Shown: positions 1 to 11,448 of the stretch, piece by piece
Layout of the letters: each line of letters begins with the position of its first letter
How positions within the stretch are numbered: the first letter of the stretch is position 1
Assembly (NCBI GenBank): GCA_036346225.1
Contig: JARFIW010000836.1
Span: 186,001 to 250,000, forward strand
Length of the DNA stretch: 64,000 nucleotides
Origin: Platerodrilus igneus
Taxonomy: Eukaryota; Arthropoda; Insecta; Coleoptera; Lycidae
Direction: 5' to 3'
Made by a program: the position numbers and the translations under genes
The notes under the pieces: generated by a model
What the model was told of the DNA's origin: nothing
What the model saw: only the letters and a program-made list of their open reading frames with translations
The model's database searches: none

Positions 1-1515
1 AACTTTTACGAAGAAACTTAGTGTTGTCAGAATCAATCTTTATCACAATGCCTGGAAAGAATTTTGTTTCATAATTTACAGTGACATAGTCTTTTGCTTT
101 TATATTTTGTATTTTGGTGTTCACTATTTCAGACTTCTTCGATTTTCCCATTTTTTGTTAATTTGCTTTCTTATAACTTTAGCCCTTTTTATTTCTTCTG
201 CTTGTTTATTCTTTTCTTCTCTTTTCATCTTTCTTTCTTTTGTCACTTTGTCATCTTTCTTAATTTTTTTTTCAGTTTTATTTAAATAATAAGCTTTCCA
301 GCTTGCAGATGAGCAAACACTAGGTATTTTTTCTTTCACTCTGTTGGACTTCTTTTGTGTGGACGCTTCTGTCTAAAACATAAGTAACTTAAATGATGAA
401 GGTATAGGTAATGCATGTATAGATTGTAGAGCTGCGTTTGTTGTATTGTTTGCTTGATATTGACAATTAATAGAATCTTTATTTTATTTTTAGTTGAATT
501 GGGGTCTCTCTCTCTCTCTCTCTCTCCTCTATTGTTTGATGTTGAATCTATTTTTTTATTTGTAAAAGGTGCATCTATGCCTATATATTTACTTTATTCT
601 CTTCATCGTTACCTACGTCTGTCACCGTATTCATTAAAACTAGCATTATCTTCTATCTCTTTAACTAGAGTAATTTCATTTGTCTGCCGTCTTTCTTTAA
701 TTGCATATTCTCGCCTGTGATCACTTTCAATATCTGAAATAATTATTTTTTATGGAATCTATGTTCACCTCGTTACCTTTTTCATTATACGTGGAACTTT
801 TGTTCAAATCCATGTCGTCATTTTTTATTTTCTCGTTGTTTATACCATTCACTACATTCCATTTAATCACCAATTCTTCTATCCTTTGTTCGTTATTATC
901 TGGAATTATTTCATTTGCTTTCTGCATGTTTTCAATTTTACTTTTGTTTTCAGTATTGCTTTGCAGATCTGTAAACATTTTCTGTTAGTTACACTAATCT
1001 GTACTTCAGTCGTTATAACTTGAAGCCTATTGTAAATACATATACACTTGGAAATAACCATACATAAACGCTTGAATAGCGTAACTACTTTATACTACCA
1101 TATGCAGTTTTCTAGGTCAAAGGCTCGAGTAATAGAGGTACATATCTATACCTATCTAGTTGCATATCCGAGAAAATAGATTCATCTTACGTTTCTATAG
1201 CATTACAAGCTCCCACTAAATTGTACTGGTTGCTCATATCATTATATTCTGGCGTTTCTAAATAGTCCAAGTGTATTCCAAGTACTGCTTCAGCAGTTCT
1301 AATTTCATTCATTAAATTGGCAACAGTATAATCAACATACCTATCATCAAGTTCAAGAGTATTTCATCAAAGTTCCTAGCGAGTGAGTACTCCTTCGTTG
1401 GTTGCAGCAATATCGGCTGTGTTCTCCTTATCTATAGCTACTTCTGTGTATTTATCCATTTTGTGTATTTCATCATTCCTTTTCTTCCACGCAGCATAGA
1501 GACTTTTGTGTTCTA
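1..1515 (-). pseudogene. Jerky/pogo-like DDE transposase, C-terminal part (severed by LTR insertion)
   Basis: Reading the minus strand leftwards from 1515, the frame continues the transposase of 9375-10742 across the LTR element: the codons at the joint give CDILEHKSLYAAWKKRND once one GTAT duplicate is removed. It runs on with acidic, charged sequence (LDYLETPEYNDM near 1220) to about 1190. Further left are a Lys/Glu-rich stretch (373-150, SASWKAYYLNKTEKK) and a short domain DYVTVNYETKFFPGIVIKID (about 85-25), the kind of tail seen on Jerky-like transposases; it is still open at the window edge. Plausible introns interrupt it: donor AAC|GTAAGA near 1188 with acceptor AACAG near 979, and a 43-bp gap from AAG|GTAACG (776) to TTTCAG (734). 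In-frame stops near 1370 and a frame change near 150 mark it as decayed. The family call rests on the N-terminal half. Confidence 0.6.
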
Positions 1516-1519
1516 GTAT
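1516..1519. repeat. Target-site duplication GTAT, left copy
   Basis: GTAT directly precedes the left LTR, and an identical GTAT follows the right LTR at 9371-9374. A 4-bp duplication suits a Ty3/Gypsy integrase. Removing one copy restores the reading frame of the transposase pseudogene, which confirms both element ends. Confidence 0.85.
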
Positions 1520-3639
1520 TGTAACAAAATTTGTGTTACATTAAATATCTCTAAAGAAAATCATTTCTAACCGTTGTTGTTGCACGAATTTGTCATTTAG
1601 CGTGAAATCGTTAAATAGTTTAATTTATTATAAGTAATTACATCTCTTGCCTTTTTACATTATTTTCACCTATACGGAGTATTTAATAGTGACTCCTACG
1701 CTTTTGATATCGGCAAATACCCAGAACGTAACTTGAGTTGCATAAGTTACAGGCGTTCTGAAGTCCACTAGTGCAATTGCTAGACACAACGCCTGCGCGT
1801 AAAGTGACGCGATAGCTAGGGTGTTGGCAAGGAAGCGAACGAAGCCATCTTGCAAGCAACTACGTGGAGGGACACTTCATTTTGAAGATGGGGAACTTTG
1901 GTTGTAAGTGGGAGCTGAGAATAGCTCTACCATAAAGGAAGGGCTAGAGGTTGCCGTGCGGAGGCGTTACAATAGAGCTCTTGTGATGCTGCCCAGACAA
2001 CCTAGAGCAATAGTAACAACACGTGGTGAGGAAGTCGATTAGTGCACATTTAGGAAACACGTTTGACAATGAGATTGGAACTTGCTTGTGTATTGTGGAA
2101 TTACTCATTTTGAAGCTGTGCGAGGAGCTGCATTTAGTAAAGGCATATTTCGTACCTTTCTAAATTTCAAGCAGATGGAATGTTATGTGTCTTGGTTGGT
2201 CTACTACAATTATCAGCATCACCGTCGTTTAATTAAGGCAAAACCAATCAGGTACTTATAAAACTATTTACTGAGAATTAATTTTACGAACTAATAACGG
2301 TCAAAGCTTTGATTTAACATTTACCAAATCATAAGAAACTTTTGTTAAAAATGTAAATGTCAAGTTTTTTGCAAGATATGTTTATGCTCAAATCCACGTA
2401 AAAATCAGTTTGAGAATTATACCCTAGAAATTTAATAGGTCAAAAACTTTTTTTGTTCAGAACTAAATTTTTTTATAAGAGGAATTTTTGAACTTTTAGA
2501 TTAATTAAATTAAGGTGTTATTCAAGGCACGTAAATGATGCACATGTTAATTGAGAAAATAAGTATAAAGTCCACTTTTAATTGAAAAATGTTTACTTGC
2601 AATATGTTATGTGATTAGTAGAATATCTATGTTGCTTCTAACATATGTTGAACTGACTTTGTTTAATTTCATATAATGCTTAAGCCATATGAACTTTTTA
2701 TGTAACAAGTTCTTTAGAGAATTTTTGTAAGCCAGAACAGATCTGTTTTATGGATGTTAAAGAACCCGACTGTATTAAATAATTTATAAATGCTAAGATC
2801 TCTCTATGTAGAGAAACAAATTCAGAGATTTTTGAAACTTACTTTATGTTGATTACATTGATTATAGAGAAACACACTAAGAAATTTTTGAAACTTATTT
2901 TATATTGATTATTAAATTTTTTTATAAATAATTTTTGCAACAAAAGAGAATAACATTTAAATTATACTTTGATATAAAACTTTCGTCTTTTCATTTCACT
3001 AATTGAAATTAACGTTGTCCAAATTAGATAAGCAAAATTTTGAATGTGGAACTTAGAAAAAAGTTGATACAGTACCAGGTAAAAGAAACAGAGTAAATAA
3101 TTTTCAGCAGAGAATATTTTCATAGGTAAGGTGTTGTTGAGATTTTGAATTCAGGACAGTCAATTTATAAAGACCGAAATATTTTGTTGTCGTAAGACAC
3201 AAACAGTGTCTTATATTTTATTTTTTTGTGTGACATTTTCTTGCAGGTCCGACATTGCAGAAGTTGGAGCAGAGGTCCAAGAGGTTTCCAGAGGTATTGC
3301 TTATTTTGATTTGTATGCTTTTTGATAATCATTATATCCTATAGGTTTCTGCGTCTTCCTGTAGGATACTTTAGTCTTATTTATTGTCTATATAGATGCA
3401 GTGGCGCTCATTCCCCTTTTTTTGTTCCCGTTTATAGTCGAGCCCAACCTATATCCACGCCCAAACTCATTGCTCACCCTTGGGGTAATTTCCAGACTAA
3501 GCCGCGAATATAGTAAAACTCGTGGGTCCACTGAGGTTTTGTTCACTAATTGACTCGCTCCATAATTAAATTAAATAAAGAAAAAATCTAAAGTTTCACT
3601 GGCGCCCATATAAGTTCATTGGCGCCCAAGAAAGTTTCA
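1520..3639 (+). repeat. 5' LTR of the 7.85-kb Gypsy element
   Basis: Begins TGTAACAAAATTTG and ends GAAAGTTTCA, so it has TG...CA ends. It matches 7254-9370 almost base for base. At 2.1 kb it is unusually long for an insect Gypsy LTR. Its last 40 bp contain two primer-site-like motifs (TGGCGCCCA at 3600 and TGGCGCCCAA at 3620), described separately. The 61-codon minus-strand ORF at 1670-1855 looks like a chance reading frame. Confidence 0.85.
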
Positions 3640-3680
3640 CTGGCGCACAATGTGTGAGGCTCGATTTTGTTGGTGCTCGA
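3600..3680 (+). promoter_or_regulatory. tRNA-Lys primer-binding site with repeated PBS-like motifs
   Basis: The first position after the LTR (3641) starts TGGCGCACAATGTGTGAGG followed by CTCGA. This resembles the retroviral/gypsy tRNA-Lys site TGGCGCCCAACGTGGGGC plus T-loop complement CTCGA. Two more starts, TGGCGCCCA at 3600 and TGGCGCCCAA at 3620, lie inside the LTR and are shared by the 3' LTR; a weaker TGGTGCTCGA follows at 3671. The recurring spacer is AGTTTCAC or AGTTCAT. The copy at 3641 is the likely active site because it abuts the LTR end defined by the 3' copy. Confidence 0.65.
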
Positions 3681-3868
3681 TTTGTAAAAATAAGTTATTT
3701 CAATATCCCTTAATGTGTTGGTTTAGTTGGTAAACTCAAAATAGTTTGGTTAAAATTTTTTCATAGTACTCATGTCGTGTCTGGAACCTCAAAGTTTATT
3801 TGATAGTTGTCTAAATGTTGTAGCAGGTATAAATTTGTATTAAAGTAAAATTTTTCGTTATTTCAGAG

Positions 3869-4162
3869 TTGAACTGGTTAAAAAAGGCAGCAGTTATGAT
3901 TTGTGAGCAGAAAAATTATTTTAGTAAGAAAGAGTGGTCAGATTGGTTAAGTGTAGTAAAAAATTTTTGTCATACTAATTCACAACCAAAGACTGATTCA
4001 TTGTTTATTGAAAAATCTGGTGATAATCGACCATATGAGATAGTAAAGTTGTTTGATATAGATAGTACAGGTTTATTTGATGCTGGATGTACTATATCGA
4101 TAGTAGGTTCATCTTCCATTCTTATTAGTTATAATAGTTGTTCGTTTAATTTTTTGATTTAA
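3869..4162 (+). pseudogene. pol: Gypsy pol protease remnant
   Basis: The 97-residue ORF ends in a retroviral-type aspartic protease N-terminus: RPYEIVKLFDIDSTGLFDAG then CTISIVGSS. LFDAGCT matches the L-(F/L/I)-D-(S/T)-G active-site motif with Gly-Ala variation (DAG for DSG or DTG). The 60 residues before it (MNWLKKAAVMICEQKNYFSK) would be the end of gag or the protease leader, and are unrecognised. An acceptor-like TTATTTCAG lies just upstream of the start (3858-3866). The frame stops at 4162, before the protease flap, and no RT follows, so this is a truncated polyprotein. The real frame may start further upstream. Confidence 0.6.
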
Positions 4163-4317
4163 GAAATAATGCTTTAAGAATTTGGTACACAGGTTTTTGC
4201 TGTTGAGGTATTGTTTGAAAATTTGCTCTTGTGCATCGGCACGTTTTTGATTTGATTCGTTTTGGTAGCAATTTTTTTTATTTATATCCGCATTGCAACG
4301 CAGTATGTTGAGAGGTT

Positions 4318-4545
4318 TGTAAGTCTAAGCAAAATTTGTCGTAGTAGTTTGTCAGATAGCGGTATATTAGTCTAGACGAAACTCGTGGAGAGTTGGTCGC
4401 TCAGCATTACATAAGTCTAAACGAGACTCGTGTTAAGTTTGTCGCTCTAGCAGTTCGGTCATCATTATTTGAGGTTAGTTATGATGTAATTTTTAGTCTA
4501 GGTGAGGCTGATAGAGGAGTTTGTCATTCTAGCAAGTTTATGCGT
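4318..4545 (+). repeat. Degenerate tandem repeat (about 75 bp unit) replacing RT
   Basis: Three to four imperfect units share TAGTCTAGACGAAACTCGTG, AGTTTGTCGCTCTAGC and close variants: starts near 4320, 4370, 4410 and 4495. It sits where the RT domain would be expected. It may have arisen during the deletion that removed RT, or be an older minisatellite inside the element. Confidence 0.5.
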
Positions 4546-4709
4546 TGTGAAGCACTTTAGTTTTTCTTAACAGTTTAATTATGAGTAGTGTAAGAGTGTA
4601 CCAAAATATTTAATTATTGTTATTCTCAATGGAAGGTTGGAAGCAATTTAATATATAAATTTATTACGTCTAAAGTTATCATTGTTTGCGAAGTTCATAG
4701 AAAAAGTAA

Positions 4710-6057
4710 AGTTAATGTTGATTCCGATTGTCTTAGTCGTGCAGTTCCAGAAGAACATCATATCGTAAATTTAATAGAGGTCTAGCTTGATAATTTAGAA
4801 AATTGGTATGTGTCGTTGCGTAAGAAAATTTTGGCGTCGCCTGAGAATTACCCTCAATGGAAAGTTGAGAACGAGTTTGTTTTTAAGTTTATTTCGTCAA
4901 ACCTGCCTATGCCGTCAAATGTAGTAGAGTGGAAATATTTAGTGCCAAAAGTTCAAAGAGAAGAAGTCATCAGATCGTGTCATGACCCCTCAGTTGCAGG
5001 ACATTTTGGGTTCTCGAAGACAATTGCTAGAGTCCAAGAACATTATTATTGGCCCAAAATGAATTTAGATGTGTTGAAATTTTGTCGTGCATGTTTAGTG
5101 TGTGGTGCGCAAAAATCTTCTAATGCAGGTCCTTTAGGTTTAATGGGAAAGGAAAAAGAGGCCAAGTTTCCATTTCAAATTGTCGCGTTAGATCTTATGG
5201 GTCCATTCCCTCGGTCAAAATTAGGATTTAAATGGTTGTTGGTAGTAGGAGACTGGTTCTCAAAATATACAATTCCACATCCTTTACGCAGTGCAAAGTC
5301 ACATGTTGTTGAACAGTTTATGGAACAGAAAGTTTTTTTAATGTTTGGTGTGCCCCAATTTATTATTTGCGATAATGGTTCAAATTTAGCTGGTCGAATT
5401 TTTAAGTCATTATGTAATCGGTTTGAAATTCAAAAGATATGGTATAATGCTGTTTATGCGCCACAATGTAATTTTGTTGAGAGGATTAATAGGACGGTAG
5501 GGACAGCTATTCGATCCTATCTCGAAGAACATGATACTTGGGATACTGAGTTAGCGCAGATTCAATTTGCTATTAATTCTGCTAAGCATGAGTCGACGGG
5601 TTATACTCTGAATTTTTTGGTTTTTGGCCGACACGTCCCCATATCCGGTAAATTTTACGGTAGTGGATTTATTCCTGAAGCTGATGTTGAAATCATTCCT
5701 GGTAGTCGCCCATTATATGCTTCAGACCATCAAGGTATTTTTAAGGTATTTGAAGACGTTCGTGCGAAGTTGCATGTAGCTTATCAAAGGTCGAGCAATC
5801 GATATAATCTAAGGAGAAGGAACATTTCATTTGAGGTTGGTAATAAAGTATGGAGGGCCAATAAGGTGTTGTCGAGCGCGGCTAATAAATTTACTGCTAA
5901 ACTTGCTCCAAAATTTGTTTTGAGTGTAGTCAAGAAGAAGTGCTCGAATGTGGTGTACGACCTAATTAATTTAGATGGATCAAAGGCAGGCAGGTGGCAT
6001 GTCAAGGATCTAAAACCCTATTCTGTCGTAGATCCAGAATATGTACCAGAGGACTGA
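4710..6057 (+). CDS. pol: Gypsy RNase H end and integrase
   Basis: This codes for a Ty3/Gypsy integrase, which joins LTR cDNA to target DNA. The reading starts with an RNase H tail (VDSDCLSRAVPEEHHIVNL, 4710-4785), then a TAG near 4784, then an open frame from ATG 4810 to 6057 (415 residues). Within it are an HHCC zinc finger (HDPSVAGH, then CRACLVC; residues about 58-98), and a catalytic core with Asp in VALDLMGPF, Asp in FIICDNGSN and Glu in CNFVERINRT. The second Asp and the Glu are separated by 35 residues, the canonical D-D-35-E. The C-terminus has a basic segment and VYDLINLDGSKAGRWHVKDL, the GPY/F-type end. All catalytic residues are present. The internal ATG at 4810 is probably not the native start, because the domain is normally cut from a polyprotein. 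Confidence 0.85.
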
Positions 6058-7239
6058 TTGGTCGTCTTTAGTATTTGTGTCGCGAAGGATATATTATAAA
6101 TTTAGTTATGGGATAGAGTGGTGATGACTAATTGAAGGCTTTTACCAGTGTTTCGTTGCTGTTAAAGATTAAATTTCTCAAATAGTGTTGTTTTTAAATG
6201 TGCATTAATGGAATATTTAGTAGTAGTAGACGAGAGAGATACAAAAATGTTATTTTGCCCGTGTTGTTGTTATAACCCGTAGTGGAGCGAAACAAATATT
6301 TGTTGCTTCATGTTTGTGGACGTATTTTGATCACGTCATGTGGTGTTATGTTTAGAGTTAGTGAGGAAGATAGGTGCAGTTTGTTTTGTTGATGTAGGTC
6401 GGAGTAAGCTAGTTGGTGAGGCCATTGTAGTATTGAGTAGCTTTTGGTTCGAGATGTTTGGTGTGGCCACAGTAGAGTTGAGGATTTTTTTCTTGAGACT
6501 AGAGTGTCCCAAAGAAAAGAGTAGCGATAGGGCTATGAATAGATATGAGTTGAAGAACCCAAGTATTCACTAGTAAGCTATAATGTATATGGAATATTGG
6601 CTTGATGAGCAGTTTATTTTTAGTAGAAGCAATAATCAAATTTTGCTGAATGTGTTGGGCTGGAATTTTTGAGACCAGCGAATACATAAACATTGTTGGA
6701 AGATTATTGATATTTATGTATATAGATGTGAGTTTTCGATTTACTATTAATATTAGTAAGGTTATCGTGTCAAGGGTAATAGTAAGAAAGTAAATCTTTT
6801 TGTTGTTATTTTGCGATAGTTCGTGTCAAGCATTTTGTTTGAATTTCAGTTTGTATTTTAAAAAGTAGGTTAGTTTTTTAGTTCCCCCGTTTGGTTGCAA
6901 CTCGAGAGTGTTAGACTACAATATTTTGACTTTTACCGATTATGACTTTTTACCGATTATGACTTACCTACATTGATTCCTGACGGATGTGTGGTACGCA
7001 GAGTTACCTACACGCTCATTTGGTTGCACCCCATTTTCCTCTTCTTAATTCAAGAGGTCACTCATAATTTTTTTGGTTCAGAGATCAAAGTTCGAACTTA
7101 CTTTGTTCTTACTTAGATTAGTTATAATGCTTCTTTTTTGTATTTATCTTTTGGTTAAGGCGATGGTTTTCGTCTATAAAAAAAATCTTCTCGGTTATAT
7201 ATATATTAAGATATAATTAACCTCAAAGTTTTTTTCTTT
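6058..7239 (+). other. 3' untranslated interior of the Gypsy element
   Basis: About 1.2 kb between the integrase stop and the purine tract. It has short ORFs only (one of 77 codons at 6340) with no family resemblance and no envelope-like features. A short direct duplication (GACTTTTACCGATTATGACT, twice around 6927-6965) is the only structure I notice. Confidence 0.4.
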
Positions 7240-7253
7240 TTGGTCGGAGGCAG
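7240..7253 (+). promoter_or_regulatory. Polypurine tract of the Gypsy element
   Basis: TTGGTCGGAGGCAG ends exactly at the first base of the right LTR. Its position and purine-rich run fit the plus-strand primer of LTR retrotransposons. Confidence 0.6.
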
Positions 7254-9370
7254 TGTAACAAAATTTTTGTTACATTAAATATCTCTAAAGAAAATCATTT
7301 CTAACCGTTGTTGTTTCACGAATTTGTCATTTAGCGTGAAATCGTTAAATAGTTTAATTTATTATAAGTAATTACATCTCTTTCCTTTTTACATTATTTT
7401 CACCTATACGGAGTATTTAATAGTGACTCCTACGCTTTTGATATCGGCAAATACCCAGAACGTAACTTGAGTTGCATAAGTTACAGGCGTTCTGAAGTCC
7501 ACTAGTGCAATTGCTAGACACAACGCCTGCGCGTAAAGTGACGCGATAGCTAGGGTGTTGGCAAGGAAGCGAACGGAGCCATCTTGCAAGCAACTACGTG
7601 GAGGGACACTTCATTTTGAAGATGGGGAACTTTGGTTGTAAGTGGGAGCTGAGGATAGCTCTACCATAAAAGAAGGGCTAGAGGTTGTCGTGCGGAGGCG
7701 TTACAATAGAGCTCTTGCGATGCTGCCCAGACAACCTAGAGGAATAGTAACAACACGTGGTGAGGAAGTCGATTAGTGCACATTTAGGAAACACGTTTGA
7801 CAATGAGATTGGAACTTGCTTGTGTATTGTGGAATTACTCATTTTGAAGCTGTGCGAGAAGCTGCATTTAGTAAAGGCATATTTCGTACCTTTCTAAATT
7901 TTAAGCAGATGGAATGTTATGTGTCTTGGTTGGTCTACTACAATTATCAGCATCACCGTCGTTTAATTAAGGCAAAACCAATCAGGTACTTATAAAACTA
8001 TTTACTGAGAATTAATTTTACGAACTAATAACGGTCAAAGCTTTGATTTAACATTTACCAAATCATAAGAAACTTTTGTTAAAGAATGTAAATGTCAAGT
8101 TTTTTGCAAGATATGTTTATGCTCAAATCCCACGTAAAAATCAGTTTGAGAATTATACCCTAGAAATTTAATAGGTCAAAAACTTTTTTTGTTCAGAACT
8201 AAATTTTTTTATAAGAGGAATTTTTGAACTTTTAGATTAATTAAATTAAGGTGTTATTCAAGGCACGTAAATGATGCACATGTTAATTGAGAAAATAAGT
8301 ATAAAGTCCACTTTTAATTGAAAAATGTTTACTTGCAATATGTTATGTGATTAGTAGAATATCTATGTTGCTTCTAACATATGTTGAACTGACTTTCTTT
8401 AATTTCATATAATGCTTAAGCCATATGAACTTTTTATGTAACAAGTTCTTTAGAGAATTTTTGTAAGCCAGAACAGATCTGTTTTATGGATGTTAAAGAA
8501 CCCGACTGTATTAAATAATTTATAAATGCTAAGATCTCTCTATGTAGAGAAACAAATTCCGAGATTTTTGAAACTTACTTTATGTTGATTACATTGATTA
8601 TAGAGAAACACATTAAGAAATTTTTGAAACTTATTTTATATTAATTATTAAATTTTTTTATAAATAATTTTTGCAACAAAAGAGAATAACATTTAAATTA
8701 TACTTTGATATAAAACTTTCGTCTTTTTATTTCACTAATTGAAATTAACGTTGTCCAAATTAGATAAGCAAAATTTTGAATGTGGAACTTAGAAAAAAGT
8801 TGCTACAGTACCAGGTAAAAGAAACAGAGTAAATAATTTTCAGCAGAGAATATTTTCATAGGTAAGGTGTTGTTGTTGAGATTTTGAATTCAGGACAGTC
8901 AATTTATAAAGACCGAAATATTTTGTTGTCGTAAGACACAAACAGTGTCTTTTTTTTTGTGTTACATTTTCTTGCAGGTCCGACATTGCAGAAGTTGGAG
9001 CAGAGGTCCAAGAGGTTTCCAGAGGTATTGCTTATTTTGATTTGTATGCTTTTTGATAATCATTATATCCTATAGGTTTCTGCGTCTTCCTGTAGGATAT
9101 TTTAGTCTTATTTATTGTCTATATAGATGCAGTGGCGCTCATTCCCCTTTTTTTGTTCCCGTTTATAGTCGAGCCCACCCTATATCCACGCCCAAACTCA
9201 TTGCTCACCCTTGGGGTAATTCCCAGACTAAGCCGCGAATATAGTAAAACTCGTGGGTCCACCGAGGTTTTGTTCACTAATTGACTCACTCCATAATTAA
9301 ATTAAATAAAGAAAAAATCTAAAGTTTCACTGGCGCCCATATAAGTTCATTGGCGCCCAAGAAAGTTTCA
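7254..9370 (+). repeat. 3' LTR of the 7.85-kb Gypsy element
   Basis: Starts TGTAACAAAATTTTTG and ends GAAAGTTTCA. It is nearly identical to 1520-3639, with scattered substitutions and small indels (for example a shortened T tract near 8950). Like its partner, it carries two vestigial TGGCGCCCA motifs at 9331 and 9351 inside its own 3' end. Confidence 0.85.
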
Positions 9371-9374
9371 GTAT
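9371..9374. repeat. Target-site duplication GTAT, right copy
   Basis: Matches 1516-1519 and marks the right boundary of the LTR element inside the transposase pseudogene. Confidence 0.85.
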
Positions 9375-10742
9375 GTCACACCAAACTGGTTCAAACTTTT
9401 GATTCAGAAAGTCATACAGTAGGTTTTCCTCAATAAAAGATTCAAATGTTTCTAAATGTTGATTTGTAATAAGTGGATTAGGTTTTTTCAAAATCTTATT
9501 TGAAGACTCACTTACTAAAGAATTACATTTTACTATTTTGGGATTATTTACAAGATCGGCGTTAAACGGACACAAACAAACAAACGGACCAGTTGTTCTA
9601 AATGCATTTTTTTAGGATTTTGCCATTAACCTAGAAAGTTGCTAAAACACTTGATTCAACAACTGTGCAAAATCTTTCTTTTTTAGCACCTTTAATTTAT
9701 TTTTATTACGCCAGTTGTAAATTTAAGTTCTCCTTTTACTTTTAAGAGGATGAAATACACCAACATCCATTGGTTGCATGAAGTGGGTAGTATTTGGCAA
9801 TAAGCTTATTAATATTATACCATGTTTAGAACAAAATTCACCTAGGTGGTATGTTACGTGGGATTTGTGGTCATCTACATATAAAATTATTGGTAGTGAA
9901 ATTTCTTTTCGTATGACCCATGGATGAAGGGTGTTTGTATTGTATTCTAAAAAGCTTTTGGATGTCATCCATCTGGTCTTTGATTTCCCTAAATCACATG
10001 TTGGATCTGTACACTTTAAAACAATTGATTTTGGAATGCGTTCATAACTGAACATAATCATAGGTGGTGCGAGTTAACCAGATGCATTTCCTATATACAG
10101 AACGGGCACTATAGTATTCACATGGCCAATGAAACGAGCAATCTACAAACCTGCAGACAGTGTTGCTGTACACTCCTTGTCACTTGCAATAGTTACAGTG
10201 TATACTGTTTTAGCTCTTTTTTTGGCAAGAACTGTTTTACCCTTTCGAGCTAAAAAAAATGCAGCTTCATCTGCATTAAAGATTCTTTTAGGATCTTTAA
10301 TATCTAGATTGTTATGGACAAAATGTTTCTCTATTTCCTCAAATCACTTTTGAATGTTCTCTTCTGAGACATTATAACTGCATTTGGTAAGAGTTTCGGT
10401 CATTCTTTGAGAAATATCTAGATGTCTAGCCAAAAAGTCTTTGTACCAATGTCGCCAAAGTCGATCATTAGTAAATTTAATAGGTCTCTAACTTTTTTAT
10501 TATCATAGCTACATTGTCTAAAAGATTATCTTTAGTTATTGCTTCCTTCGCAAAAGTATGTACAGTATTTATACTGCTTTTACAAACAATGAAATATCTC
10601 CCAGAAACTTTATACATGATAGTACTTCGTGGTATATTAAATTGTTTGGTAGCAGCTATGCAAGGAGTTCCACTTTTAACAGCTTCAACCGCTTTTTTTT
10701 AGATCTTCCAAAAAATAAGTCAAATATACTTTTGATTTAGAT
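9375..10742 (-). pseudogene. Jerky/pogo-like DDE transposase, N-terminal and catalytic part
   Basis: This is a Tc1/mariner-superfamily transposase of the pogo/Jerky kind (DNA cut-and-paste). From 10742 leftwards: start MPSKSKVYLTYFLEDLKK, then after a 1-2 base shift in an A run a Psq-type helix-turn-helix (SGTPCIAATKQFNIPRSTIM). Next comes the DDE domain with its first Asp in RIFNADEAAFFLARKGKTV (about 10280-10240), the second in ILYVDDHKSHVTYHLGEF (about 9880) and the third-acidic region LLPNTTHFMQPMDVGVFHPL (about 9770). A C-terminal piece WRNKNKLKVLKKKDFAQLL (about 9700-9650) and FRTTGPFVCLCPFNADLVNN follow. Several stops and frameshifts break it. The remainder of the gene lies left of the LTR insertion (1-1515). 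Confidence 0.85.
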
Positions 10743-11448
10743 GGCATTTTTATTGCTTAAAATAAGACCAAATTTGAATTTTAAAAATGACTTAAAGTTG
10801 ACCCAACATACTGTATATTTGAAATGGGTGTCAAATTTAGGAAATACATTTCTATACCAAGAAAATAGATTGAAAATTAGTTTTACATATAAATAGGACA
10901 CGTTAAACAAAGAAAATAAATAATTTTTATACAAGGGCCAGTTGTACATATTTTTAGTCAAATGTACAGTAAAGCTTATCAAAGTTGTCCCTAAATTTGA
11001 CACCTATATAATCAAAGATTATTTTTACTTGTTTAACTATTTTAGGTAAAATTTATAATCTCCTAACTATTTCAATAAAGTAAACATAAGAACTGACAAA
11101 AACATAATTATTTATACTTTCTGTCAATTAATGTTTAATATAACTCTTGCAGCACCACCTAAAATACAATGCCTACTAACTAGATTAAAAATGGCCGCCA
11201 TAGTAGATACAGACAAATTGCTATATAATACAATCATTTACCTCTGAAAAATAGTTAAAAGAAGAGCAACTTATTTTAAGGAAGTTGAAATATGTACGAA
11301 AAACAAAAACAAATAATAGTATCTAACAAAATATAAAACATACACTTATTACAATTTGTTACATAAACATATAAGTATCTTACTTACCTTAAACCTTTTA
11401 CATTGTGGTATATTTCTTTTACCAGACGCAAGATAGGTTTTGGGTCTT
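10743..11448. other. Transposon 5' flank; inverted repeat
   Basis: No coding sequence recognised. A perfect 15-bp inverted repeat, GGTGTCAAATTTAGG at 10827-10841 and CCTAAATTTGACACC at 10990-11004, lies just upstream of the transposase start. It may belong to the terminal or subterminal region of that DNA transposon. The element's other end is outside the window, so this could not be checked. Confidence 0.35.

Larger units (their letters stand above)
1520..9370 (+). mobile_element. Complete non-autonomous Ty3/Gypsy LTR retrotransposon, 7.85 kb
   Basis: Two near-identical LTRs (2120 and 2117 bp) flank a 3.6-kb interior holding a tRNA-Lys-type primer site, a protease remnant, a tandem-repeat patch, the end of RNase H, a full integrase ORF and a purine-rich tract before the right LTR. 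It is bounded by GTAT duplications and lies inside a minus-strand Jerky-like transposase. Gag and most of reverse transcriptase are missing, so it must have moved with help from a relative. In the first 750 bp I counted about ten LTR differences, so the insertion is fairly recent (roughly 1-2% LTR divergence, an eye estimate). Confidence 0.85.

Noticed and set aside
94..339. Overlapping ORFs on the plus strand rich in Phe/Leu/Ile
   Set aside because: They are antisense readings of the Lys/Glu-rich transposase tail on the minus strand.
1670..1855. 61-codon minus ORF kept in both LTRs
   Set aside because: LTR copies are young, so conservation means little; no domain or start context.
10129..10740. 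Plus-strand ORFs over the transposase
   Set aside because: Antisense shadows of the DDE transposase.
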